Shown here in pieces: positions 48,644 through 56,691 of a DNA stretch of 64,000 bases. Source of the DNA: Bog-159 sp963785255 (GTDB lineage Bacteria; Acidobacteriota; Terriglobia; Bryobacterales; Bryobacteraceae). A program made the position numbers and the translations under genes. The stretch is taken from positions 1 through 64,000 of the forward strand of contig CAWAUR010000009.1 of the NCBI GenBank assembly GCA_963785255.1. The letters run 5' to 3'. Under the pieces are notes generated by a model, which saw only the letters and a program-made list of their open reading frames with translations, ran no database searches and was not told where the DNA came from. How positions within the stretch are numbered: position 1 is the first letter of the stretch; every line of letters starts with the position of its first letter.

Positions 48644-49872
48644 TGCGCACCTCCCACCGCCAGGCTCTCGTAGGCGGCCAGGGGCCGGGCTTCCACCACC
48701 GGCGCCCTCTCCCGCAGGTGAATCAGAATCTTGCCGCCCTGCCCCTCTCCTCCTAGCGGAATGCCGGCGTGATGCACCGGCTGGGTGATCACCTGGTGCC
48801 GCCGCGCGGCCCGCGCATGCACGGCGATCCGCTCGCCGCCATACTGCACCTCCACCTGTCCGCCCTGCTCCCGCACCCACACTTCCTTGCCCACGTACTG
48901 CCAAGGCACCGAGTACCGGCTGGCTTGCCAGCTCACATACGCGTCCCGCGCCACCTTGCGCAGTTCATCGTCGCTGTAGGGATACGGCCGCCGGCCGTTC
49001 ACTGGCTGCATGGCAAACTGATCCCCGTCCCAGCGCACCAGCACTTGCTCGTACGTGGTCCCATGCACGCGCCGATTGGCCACCGTTTCCACCCACTGCC
49101 GCAGCTCCGTGTTGAAGTCCATCAAGCACCCTGGCTCCCGCCCCTGCAGCCCGCATACGAAATTCCGCCGTACATACTTCACGCCCGATTCGATCTTCCC
49201 TTTGGTCTGCGCCCGATAGGGCCGGCACAGTCGCGGCTTAAATCCCCAGTACCGCGCAAAGTCCAGAAACACCGGGTGCCAGATGATTTCCCCGCGCTCG
49301 TCCTGGCCCAGCCACACCGTCCGCATGCGGTCGTACAGGATCTCTTCCGGCACCCCACCCCATTCCTGGAAAGCGCCTTCGTGCATGCGCAGCAGCGTTC
49401 CCAGTTTCTGGTCCAACGCCGCTTGCGCCCACATCCGCCGGCTGTAGCCCAGGGTGATCGTGAAACCCCAGATGCGGTGCGCGGCGCCGGCCATCTCCAG
49501 GTCACCCAGGTGTCCCCAATCCACCTGTGCTTGTTTGCCTGGCGGCGTCTCGAAGCGGCGCACCGCCGCGGTGCACGCGGCGGTCCGCTGGGGATGCAAC
49601 CAGTCCTTCAGGATCGTGTAGCCGCCGCCATAGCCGTGTTGGCGGATTTCCCGTAGCAGCACCTGCGCGTTCCACACGCCCGCTTTCAGGCGGTCCGCCA
49701 GGAAGGGCTTGTGGGGATCCAACTTGCTGGGCTCCGCCACTCTCGGACCGTAGTCCGGCACCCCTTCTGGATTCAACAGGTATTTGCGCACCGTCTTGCG
49801 GTCGTAGCCCGTCAGTTTGCTGATCGCAGACACGCTCAGGCCCATCTGCTTCATTTGTTCCACTTCGTGCAC
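48640..49872 (-). CDS. istA: IS21 transposase
   Basis: A 410-residue DDE transposase. The GTG at 49872 is preceded by a GGGG-rich site and gives VHEVEQMKQMGLSVSAISKL, the N-terminal helix-turn-helix (TGYDRKTVRKYL). The rve core has Asp in QAQVDWGHLGDLE, Asp in EEILYDRMRTVW and Glu in TKGKIESGVKYVR. The C-terminal beta barrel (RYSVPWQYVGKEVWVREQGG) is present. It is complete and coupled to istB. Confidence 0.95.
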   Translation of the reverse strand: MHEVEQMKQMGLSVSAISKLTGYDRKTVRKYLLNPEGVPDYGPRVAEPSKLDPHKPFLADRLKAGVWNAQVLLREIRQHGYGGGYTILKDWLHPQRTAACTAAVRRFETPPGKQAQVDWGHLGDLEMAGAAHRIWGFTITLGYSRRMWAQAALDQKLGTLLRMHEGAFQEWGGVPEEILYDRMRTVWLGQDERGEIIWHPVFLDFARYWGFKPRLCRPYRAQTKGKIESGVKYVRRNFVCGLQGREPGCLMDFNTELRQWVETVANRRVHGTTYEQVLVRWDGDQFAMQPVNGRRPYPYSDDELRKVARDAYVSWQASRYSVPWQYVGKEVWVREQGGQVEVQYGGERIAVHARAARRHQVITQPVHHAGIPLGGEGQGGKILIHLRERAPVVEARPLAAYESLAVGGAQ

Positions 49873-49943
49873 GTCTTTTCCCCGTAACACCTCACCGCAC
49901 CTCCTCCGGATGGAGTCAATGCGGGTATAACACCACCTCGCGG

Positions 49944-49996
49944 GGGCTGGGGAATTTTCAACCGGCACTTTGGGGATTATTGCACCGGCGGTGACA
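49944..49996. repeat. Right terminal repeat of the IS21 element
   Basis: Inverted relative to the left end: TGTCA, then GCCGGTGCAATAATCCCC (imperfect) and GCCGGTTGAAAATTCCCCAG, then CCCCCG. Confidence 0.85.
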
Positions 49997-50000
49997 ATAT

Positions 50001-50646
50001 CGGGAGGTGGACCAGTTTCGGGACGTTCCTCCGTAAATACAACGAGCTAGCGGAACGGACGACCTCATTACTGACCAACCCAGCTATGCTCGACAAAATC
50101 GATATCGACAAGATCCCAACGAGCGCGAGCAGGACTTGGCCTGGCCAAAAGGAATTGTTTGACCTTGCGTATTCCAACACCGCGCTTCTAAAGTCCCTTA
50201 TCGAAGGGGAAATCGGATACGCCGAAGACCAGACGCATAATCTGGTGGAGTTCATGCAAGGCAATTTGCGCAGGGCGGTTTTTGGAGTTCCAGACAAAGA
50301 AATCGACATCCAGAACGGCATCGAGGCTCTGCTCGCCGGCCGCGGCATGGCGAAAGGGACAGAGTACGACAGAGAAACAGGTCGAGTAAAAACATCCGGC
50401 AAGGAATCCGTTCCCGATTTTATATTTCCAAACCTCAAACTCTGCTTGGAAGCAAAGCTTTCGAAATCGAGTGACAAACTCAGAGCAATAGTCGACGAGA
50501 TCAACGCGGACATAGGGGCCTACGGAACGGTATACGAACGCCAACTTTACGTCGTCTATGATTTAGGGACTATCCGGGATGAAGCGGAGTTTAGGCGCGA
50601 TCTTGAGACGGCGCCAGGTGTGTCGGTAGTTGTGGTAAAGCACTGA
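50001..50646 (+). pseudogene. 3' part of the IS21-split PD-(D/E)XK nuclease gene
   Basis: The frame continues from the other side of the element: GRWTSFGTFLRKYNELAERT, then the stretch beginning MLDKIDIDKIPTSASRTW. The nuclease core is near the C terminus: KESVPDFIFPNLKLCLEAKL supplies the Asp and the Glu-x-Lys of a PD-(D/E)XK site. INADIGAYGTVYERQLYVVY and LGTIRDEAEFRRDL follow. Upstream TEYDRETGRVKTSGKE is also conserved-looking. A start at 50086 could still yield a 186-residue protein with the whole catalytic part, so residual activity is possible. It resembles nucleases of restriction and defence loci. Confidence 0.75.
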
Positions 50647-50664
50647 GGGGACCACGGCCCCAGT

Positions 50665-50940
50665 TCAAGGTGCTAAAGCCGGCGGTGCTGTCTGCCCGTT
50701 ACTATGCGCCACTAAAGTCTCGAATGCCTGCGCTCTCGACAATTGCGTTTTGACCTCGGCCGCAAGGTTCGGAATGGGCGTGTCTTTGTAGTCAGCGTCA
50801 AGCCTAAATGAATACATGCGCAGCCCGTAGAGACCCATCTGCTTGATCTCCGTGTTTGTTTGCTTCTGGCACCAATCCCAAAGCTTGCTGTGCAGACCCG
50901 GCAATTTTCCGGTGAAGCTTACCGTACGGGCTTTCGTCAA
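50665..50940 (-). CDS. Hypothetical protein, 91 aa
   Basis: Starts MTKARTVSFTGKLPGLHSKL and contains KQMGLYGLRMYSFRLDADYK and an Ala-rich helical tail. It converges with the split nuclease gene, separated by 18 bases. No family recognised; lower GC and odd codon use relative to core genes suggest transfer. Confidence 0.45.
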   Translation of the reverse strand: MTKARTVSFTGKLPGLHSKLWDWCQKQTNTEIKQMGLYGLRMYSFRLDADYKDTPIPNLAAEVKTQLSRAQAFETLVAHSNGQTAPPALAP

Positions 50941-51051
50941 CCCAAGATTGAAAACGTAGTAGTACGTACGGCCAAGGCATGTCCTTTGAGCGCCTTCCCT
51001 AGCCTAGGGTCATTGCGCAACTCGTGCGCTACGATTAGAAAATCCCGCCAA

Positions 51052-51600
51052 TCAAACGGCATCCTGCATCTCGTAATCGAACACAAGCGTGCCACCAGAA
51101 CGATGGCAATTCTTCAACCACCACTCCCGGTCAAAAGATCGTAGCGCGCCCTCTGCATCGCAATCAAAATCGGCAGGCAATTGCACGGCGACCCTGAGCA
51201 AGCGGTCGTCGTCAGAATTCTGCACTCGAACCTGCAGCAGCCGCTTCTCGCCGAACGCAGTTCGCAATGGCTGCACCGCTTCGATCAGAAGCTTAGAGAG
51301 GGCTGCCTCGTCTTCAAGAACGTCTATGACACTACGGTCGCTCCCTATTACCGTATAGTACTGTCGCAGAGCCCGCAGTTGGCCGGCTGCATCCCGATTG
51401 GGGCGAACCTGCTCAAAAGTAGTGCCTTGCGAAAGGAGGCTCCCGCCATACCTGTGCAGCTCAGGAGCAGATCTGGGCGACCAAGCCGCTGTTTGGAGCT
51501 CGTACCATTCTGGTGCCCGATGAGACAGCGGCGGTGGGCACGGCACCGTTGTTTGCGGCGTGTCAAAAACTGATGGGCTAAGCATTCCTCGCCTCTTCAA
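51052..51600 (-). CDS. Hypothetical protein, 182 aa
   Basis: Pro-rich N terminus (FDTPQTTVPCPPPLSHRAPE), then a mixed domain with RALRQYYTVIGSDRSVIDVL, DEAALSKLLIEAVQPLRTAF and LLQVRVQNSDDDRLLRVAVQL, and a last part with DREWWLKNCHRSGGTLVFDY. It overlaps the next upstream gene by 23 bases, so the two should be translated together. The mature part looks like a small alpha/beta domain. Function not recognised. Confidence 0.6.
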   Translation of the reverse strand: MKRRGMLSPSVFDTPQTTVPCPPPLSHRAPEWYELQTAAWSPRSAPELHRYGGSLLSQGTTFEQVRPNRDAAGQLRALRQYYTVIGSDRSVIDVLEDEAALSKLLIEAVQPLRTAFGEKRLLQVRVQNSDDDRLLRVAVQLPADFDCDAEGALRSFDREWWLKNCHRSGGTLVFDYEMQDAV

Positions 51601-52243
51601 TTCCTAAAATGCCAAACAACACTTCTTCATCGCTACGCACTTTGTTCAGGATGTCGGTTAGCGGCGGCTGGCCCTTGAAGAGCGACGAGAGCCGTAAGAA
51701 AATTCCGTTTGCCAAAGCCAGAGAAAAATCAAGCAACACGTCTCCATCCGCCCATTTTAGATGATTGGCGAAAGTTTGCGCGTGCCGGTTTGTCATGAGG
51801 GGCTTGAGTGGCTCGGGCACGAATGGTGCGAGGATTTCTTCCCTCGTCTTAGCGAGAGGCTGCAAATGCATTGCTATTGTGGCCAAGCACGACTCGACCT
51901 TGGCGCCGCTCCCCTCAAGCAGCGCACGCTCTGCCGCAAGTAAGACTCCGGCGTCTTCCTCCGCCGTGCTCCACGAAGATCCGTCTTTACCGAACCTGTA
52001 TTCTTCGGCCCCAAACTGGAAGCTGATCCCGCGGTCGGGAAGCCTAAAAATCACTTTGTGATCGGCCAATGACCCGGCCGTGACAAGCTCGGTGTTTGTC
52101 AATCGGAAGTTGAATGGCAGCAGGGCGGCGACAACGGCCTCAAAAATCCTCGGCCTGTCTAGCGCAATCAAACCGACGTAAGGCCGGTCGAAGCGCGCGA
52201 GGTACTCCGCGCTCGCCATCGGGATTTTGACTAGGTCAGGCAT
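51578..52243 (-). CDS. Hypothetical protein, 221 aa
   Basis: Starts MPDLVKIPMASAEYLARFDR. The N-terminal third resembles a strand-helix domain (PYVGLIALDRPRIFEAVVAA, LTNTELVTAGSLADHKVIFR) and continues GISFQFGAEEYRFGKDGSSW with TAEEDAGVLLAAERALLEGS. The C-terminal part is helical (ADGDVLLDFSLALANGIFLR, TDILNKVRSDEEVLFGILGI). No known motif. It heads a coupled pair with the 182-residue protein next to the split nuclease, so the three may belong to one accessory locus. Confidence 0.65.
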   Translation of the reverse strand: MPDLVKIPMASAEYLARFDRPYVGLIALDRPRIFEAVVAALLPFNFRLTNTELVTAGSLADHKVIFRLPDRGISFQFGAEEYRFGKDGSSWSTAEEDAGVLLAAERALLEGSGAKVESCLATIAMHLQPLAKTREEILAPFVPEPLKPLMTNRHAQTFANHLKWADGDVLLDFSLALANGIFLRLSSLFKGQPPLTDILNKVRSDEEVLFGILGIEEARNA

Positions 52244-52380
52244 TCTCTCTGACTCGCGATTTGAACTGTGTTGCTGCCGCCAGCATAGCGCAAAACATTC
52301 CAGAATTCGTTAACACCATCCCGATGATGATATCAGTTTCTCGACGGGCGTCGAACCCCTTCCCCACCCGTGTGCCCGGT

Positions 52381-52866
52381 TCAATCCGAATTGCTTACGG
52401 CAATGAGCGCGAACACACCAATGCCGAGCGCCACCAGGCCTTGAAGTGTAGGGCTTTCACCCTGTTGGCCTTTGTAGCAAAAGTCCGTAAAGTGTTCGCA
52501 GTTGTTCAGAGGGTGGTATGGGTGGCCGATATTCGCATGCGCGCGCGCCCATATCGCTCTCGCATGTTCGGGCGAAAGAGGCCGCCGTAGCAATCGCACT
52601 TCTTGCCTGTGGGAGAAATCATCCCAGCCAAGCACCTCAACCCCGGTGCCTTTATTGTTGTGAACTACCTCCACCCGCAAGGGCATGCCGTCCCCAGCGC
52701 CGTAGATCAACCCTCGATGATGCGGAATTAGCGGCATACCCGTGTCAATTTCGATTTCATCCCCGACCCCGAGGCCAACTTGCCCCCCATCGGCGAGCCG
52801 CCAGCAGAGCTTTCGAGGAGCTGCCAACGTATACGATATCTTCCTTAATCGTACCAAGTTTGCCAA
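52381..52866 (-). CDS. LRAT-like (NlpC/P60-fold) cysteine hydrolase with membrane anchor
   Basis: A 161-residue protein. HHRGLIYGAGDGMPLRVEVV provides the catalytic His, and NNCEHFTDFCY is the signature NCEHF motif with the nucleophile Cys of lecithin-retinol-acyltransferase-like proteins. HPYHPLNNCEHF also fits the family. The C-terminal LQGLVALGIGVFALIAVSNS is one membrane helix. LRAT-like proteins act as acyltransferases or phospholipases on lipids at membranes. In a bacterial accessory region a membrane-damaging role is possible but unproven. A 138-base gap separates it from the 221-residue gene. Confidence 0.78.
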   Translation of the reverse strand: MANLVRLRKISYTLAAPRKLCWRLADGGQVGLGVGDEIEIDTGMPLIPHHRGLIYGAGDGMPLRVEVVHNNKGTGVEVLGWDDFSHRQEVRLLRRPLSPEHARAIWARAHANIGHPYHPLNNCEHFTDFCYKGQQGESPTLQGLVALGIGVFALIAVSNSD

Positions 52867-52944
52867 GCTACCGATCCGACGTTACGTCACCCAAGGCCTT
52901 CGCCCATCCCTGCCGCTGAATACGCCGGGGGCCGCTCGGGGCGA

Positions 52945-53079
52945 TCAGGATCCTTCCGGGGATCGCGTGCCGTCCTCATCCTCGGCAACGGCATCATCCT
53001 CGGTTTGCCCTTCGTAATGGGTAAGCACGCGTTGCACCCGTTCTTGATCCCAACCCTGCGGGAAATCGTCTTGCTTCAT
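52945..53079 (-). CDS. Small acidic protein, 44 aa
   Basis: Encodes MKQDDFPQGWDQERVQRVLT followed by HYEGQTEDDAVAEDEDG. The pattern FPxGWDxERVxxVLxHYExQTEDEAVAEDE is shared by short proteins that often stand before a toxin-like gene. Here only the conserved first half is present and the usual C-terminal half is missing, so it may be truncated. Confidence 0.5.
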   Translation of the reverse strand: MKQDDFPQGWDQERVQRVLTHYEGQTEDDAVAEDEDGTRSPEGS

Positions 53080-53182
53080 TGACGTTTCTGCTTCCGTGAC
53101 GCGATCTTAGCAGCAAACGGCCCACCGGCCATGCTCAGTCCGTCGCCGGTCTTCCAAGTTGCGGAGCCACGGTAACAGCAGC

Positions 53183-53390
53183 CTAGTTGAGACCGTCGGT
53201 CTTCTCTGTCCACTCGATCATGCGGACGGCACAGCGCCCCAGACGGGCCTCGCTGCGGTCCGTGCGCGATTCCAAGCGATCGAAGCGCTCGTTCATCTCC
53301 GCAAGCGTTGGTTCATCTCGCGCTTGAATGAGTCGAATAAGTGCTCAAGGAAATCGACGGTTTCCCGATCCAGCAGCCCGGGGGCTCTTT
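53183..53390 (-). pseudogene. Frameshifted small coiled-coil protein
   Basis: One minus-strand frame reads LDRETVDFLEHLFDSFKREM then NQRL and stops. The next frame continues AEMNERFDRLESRTDRSEAR to the TAG at 53183. Together they give one charged helical protein with a shift near 53300. No start codon is clear. Confidence 0.35.
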
Positions 53391-53414
53391 GCTATTGTAT
53401 CCCCGGCCGCGCCA

Positions 53415-56400
53415 TTACGCCGCCTGCGCATGCGCGGCCAACAGCGCCTGAATGCACAGCGCCGGTGCGGGGCCGGCCAGCATGAAGCTCTGCGCGCGAT
53501 CGCAGCCCATGGCTTTCAGTTGCTGCAGTTGCTCGCCTGTCTCCACTCCCTCGGCGACCGCGCGCATGCCCAGGCCGTGAGCCAGCCCGACCATCGACTG
53601 CACCAGGGTGCGGCTATTGTCCGCGCTCTTCATGCGCTGTACGAATTTGCGGTCGATCTTCAGATTGTCGATGGGTAACTCTTCCAAGTAACTCAACGAC
53701 GAGTAGCCGGTGCCGAAGTCGTCGAGTGACACACTAACTCCCAGCTTCTTAAGTTCCCGAAGCTGGCGGGCGGTCTCCCGCAGGTCCTGCATGAGAACGC
53801 TCTCGGTCACTTCCAGATCCAGCCGCGAAGCTTCCAGACCGGTATCGGCCAGCGTGGCGGCCACCGTATCGGTCAGATCGCCGCGCGCGAATTGCACGGC
53901 GGACGTATTCACGCCCACCTGCACGAACCCATAACCCGCGTCGCGCCATAAACGGCCCTGGCGGCAAGCGTCGTGCAGCACGCGCGCGCCAATAGGCACG
54001 ATGAGTCCGGTCTCTTCGGCGATCGGAATCAACACCGACGCCGGCACGCGTCCGAACTTGGGATTGTCCCAGCGCACCAACGCCTCCAGCCCCGCGATGC
54101 GACCGCTCGACAGATCGAATTGCGGCTGGTAATGCACCGCTAGCTCGTTGCGCTCCAGGGCGTGGTGTAGTTCCGTCTCCATGGCCAGTCGGCGATTGGC
54201 GGCCTGGCAGATTTCCTGGTTGGATAACTGGATGCGGCGGGTGCCCTGGCGCTTGGCGGAGGCTAAAGCGCTATCGGCCGAGCGCTGCATCTCCAAAAGC
54301 CCGGAGCCATCCTGCGGATAAACCGCGATGCCGATGCTGGCGCCCAGAAACACTTCGTTGCCTTTCACCGAAAACGGCGCCGCGAGCGTTTCCAGGATGC
54401 GCTCCGCCACGTTCACCGCGTCCTGCGGCGCGCGCATGTCGCTTAACACCAGCATGAACCGGTCGCCACCGCTGCGGCACAGCGCTTCGGATTCGCGCAG
54501 GCAGCCGGAGAGGCGTTGGCCTGCGAGTTGGATCAACGTGTCTCCGGCCAAGTGCCCCAGCGTATCGTTGATACGTTTGAAGCGGTCCAGGTCCAGATAG
54601 AGAAGCGCGGCCATGGAACCATTGCGGCGGGCGCGCGCCAGCGCCTGGCGGGCGCGATCTTCGAAGACGGCGCGATTGGGAAGGCCGGTCAGCAGGTCGT
54701 GAGTGGCCTGGTGCGCCAGCATCTGTTCCATGCGCTTGCGCTCGGTGATGTCGGAGAGCAGGCCATCGCGATAGCGCTGGCCGTCGCGCTCGCGGACGTT
54801 GGCGGCGCGACAGTGCAGCCAGATCCACTCGCCGTCTTTTCTAAGGAACCGGTATTCCTCATCGAGCAGGCTGCCGTTCTCGAAGATGGCCCGATAGGCG
54901 GCCGCCACGCGGTCCTGTTCGCTTGGATGAATGCGGCTCATCCAGAATCCCGGCTGGCAAAGCTCCTCGTGCGTAAATCCGCTGAGCTTTTCGCAATTGG
55001 GACTGACGAAGACCGGCTGGCCCTCCTCGTCGGCCACCCAGACTACGTCGGGAAGGTTGGCGACCAGCCAGCGGTATTTCTCTTCGCTGTGCCGCAGGGC
55101 CTCGCGATGCTGGCGCAGGCGGCGGATATCGCGCGCGATGGCGGACGATCCCACCACGGTTCCGGATGCGTTGCGGACGGGAGAAATGGTAAGCGAAACT
55201 TCCACCGGGCTACCATCGCGCGACACCGTGACGGTTTCCCATTGCGAGATGGTTTCGCCGTGGCCGATTCTCTCGAGGACCTGGTTAGTTTCCTCCACCC
55301 GCCCGGAAGGCATCAGAAAGGACAACAGTTTTCCCAGTGCGTCCGCGGCGGAGTAGCCGTAGAGGGCCTCGGCGCCTTTATTCCAAGTAAGAATCGCGCC
55401 CTCGATGGAAATGCCGAAGATGGCGTCGTCCGCGGAATCCACGATGGAGGCCGGTAATGCGCGCGCCTCCTGCGCCTGCACGCGCGCGGTGATATCGCGC
55501 ATAATAGCGGCGCGCGCGGTGATCTGCCCGTTTTCGTCGCGGATGGGGCTGGCGGAGATGGAGATATGTACCCGCCTGCCATCTTTCGTCAGGGCGACGC
55601 CCTCCACTTGGGCCACGCTCTCGCCGCGCCGCAATGTCTCAGAGATCTCTTTCAACCTGGCGCGCTGATGGGCGGGCGCCAGCAGCGAAACCGGTTTGCC
55701 CACGATTTCCTCGGCGCGGTAACCATAGAGGCGCTCCGCGCCGCGATTCCAGCTCAGCACGATACCTTCGGGAGTGCTGCTGAGGATGGCGTCCTCGGAG
55801 GATTCCACGATGGAAGCCAGAAACGCACTGGCGTGGTTGGCGGCATGCCGGGCCGTCACATCGCGGCGCACGGCGATATATCTGCGGATGATGCCGCGCG
55901 AATCCCGGACCGGAGTGACGGTGATATCTTCCACGTAGCTGGAGCCGTCCTTACGGCGATTGGGCACCTCACCGCGCCAGACGTTGCCGTTCGAGACGGT
56001 CTCCCGCACGCGCTGATGGAACCGAGCGGCCGCGGGACTGAGGTTCCGCAGCACCGGATTATCGCCGAGCACCTCCGCGGCAGTGTAACCGGTCATCCTG
56101 GTAAAGGCGGGATTCACATAGCGGATGGTTCCGTCGCTATCGGCGATCACGACGGCATCGGAAGCTTCCTCGATGGCGCCCCCCAGTCCGGTCTTCTCGA
56201 TGGCCCGGCCCACCTCTTTTTCGGACCAAACTTGGGATTGTTCGGCCAGCTCGGCCTGCTGGCGCATGGCCACGAAGGCCGCCACGCTCAGGGCCAGCGC
56301 CAGAAATGCAATGGTCGCCACGGGCGATTGATTCAGGATGCTTTGGTGGGCAGCGATTTCGTTGGCGAGCTGGTAGCCGAACCAGGCAACTCCCGCGCCC

Positions 56401-56480
56401 AGGGACGCTTTGATCAGCCCACTGGTAAAGCGGCTGGGGTTGCCGACGCGGACGTCGGGCGTGTAATTGCTCAAGTGCAT
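53415..56480 (-). CDS. PAS-GGDEF-EAL cyclic-di-GMP signalling protein
   Basis: 1021 residues from the ATG at 56480, chosen because the residues before it look non-coding. Two membrane helices lie near the N terminus (LIKASLGAGVAWFGYQLANE, VATIAFLALALSVAAFVAMR). Four PAS domains follow (about 105-220, 230-345, 355-470, 480-600), with PAC ends such as DITARVQAQEARAL. The GGDEF domain has FKRINDTLGHLAGD, but the signature is SGGDRF, so cyclase activity is doubtful. The EAL domain looks complete: EALVRWDNP, VTESVLM, DDFGTGYSSLSYLEELPID, KIDRKFV and AEGVETGEQL. It is probably a phosphodiesterase with a regulatory GGDEF-like domain. Confidence 0.9.
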   Translation of the reverse strand: MHLSNYTPDVRVGNPSRFTSGLIKASLGAGVAWFGYQLANEIAAHQSILNQSPVATIAFLALALSVAAFVAMRQQAELAEQSQVWSEKEVGRAIEKTGLGGAIEEASDAVVIADSDGTIRYVNPAFTRMTGYTAAEVLGDNPVLRNLSPAAARFHQRVRETVSNGNVWRGEVPNRRKDGSSYVEDITVTPVRDSRGIIRRYIAVRRDVTARHAANHASAFLASIVESSEDAILSSTPEGIVLSWNRGAERLYGYRAEEIVGKPVSLLAPAHQRARLKEISETLRRGESVAQVEGVALTKDGRRVHISISASPIRDENGQITARAAIMRDITARVQAQEARALPASIVDSADDAIFGISIEGAILTWNKGAEALYGYSAADALGKLLSFLMPSGRVEETNQVLERIGHGETISQWETVTVSRDGSPVEVSLTISPVRNASGTVVGSSAIARDIRRLRQHREALRHSEEKYRWLVANLPDVVWVADEEGQPVFVSPNCEKLSGFTHEELCQPGFWMSRIHPSEQDRVAAAYRAIFENGSLLDEEYRFLRKDGEWIWLHCRAANVRERDGQRYRDGLLSDITERKRMEQMLAHQATHDLLTGLPNRAVFEDRARQALARARRNGSMAALLYLDLDRFKRINDTLGHLAGDTLIQLAGQRLSGCLRESEALCRSGGDRFMLVLSDMRAPQDAVNVAERILETLAAPFSVKGNEVFLGASIGIAVYPQDGSGLLEMQRSADSALASAKRQGTRRIQLSNQEICQAANRRLAMETELHHALERNELAVHYQPQFDLSSGRIAGLEALVRWDNPKFGRVPASVLIPIAEETGLIVPIGARVLHDACRQGRLWRDAGYGFVQVGVNTSAVQFARGDLTDTVAATLADTGLEASRLDLEVTESVLMQDLRETARQLRELKKLGVSVSLDDFGTGYSSLSYLEELPIDNLKIDRKFVQRMKSADNSRTLVQSMVGLAHGLGMRAVAEGVETGEQLQQLKAMGCDRAQSFMLAGPAPALCIQALLAAHAQAA

Positions 56481-56691
56481 GCCTCGCCCATTCGAGTCCG
56501 ATTGTAGCCGCGGGCGGGGCCGCAACACATCCTATCGTTGGATATTTCGTCGGATATTTATTAAAAGAAATGGCTCGTAAACGCGGGATCTAAACGGACT
56601 TATGTAGCAAGTTGGCGTGCTGCAATTCAAACTAAAATTTTTACCAACAAAGCCAATATGTGTTTTAAAATCAGCGAACGGAGCTGAAAAG

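Larger units (their letters stand above)
46600..49996 (-). mobile_element. IS21-family insertion sequence, 3397 bp
   Basis: The ends are TGTCAACGCCGGTTGAAAAT on the left and, inverted, TGTCACCGCCGGTGCAATAA on the right. Both inner parts carry a second GCCGGTTGAAAATTCCCCAG block, the multiple transposase sites typical of IS21. The target ATAT is duplicated at 46596-46599 and 49997-50000. The element contains istA, istB and a third gene with CHC2 and TOPRIM features, all on the minus strand. All three frames are intact, so the element may still be active. Confidence 0.93.
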
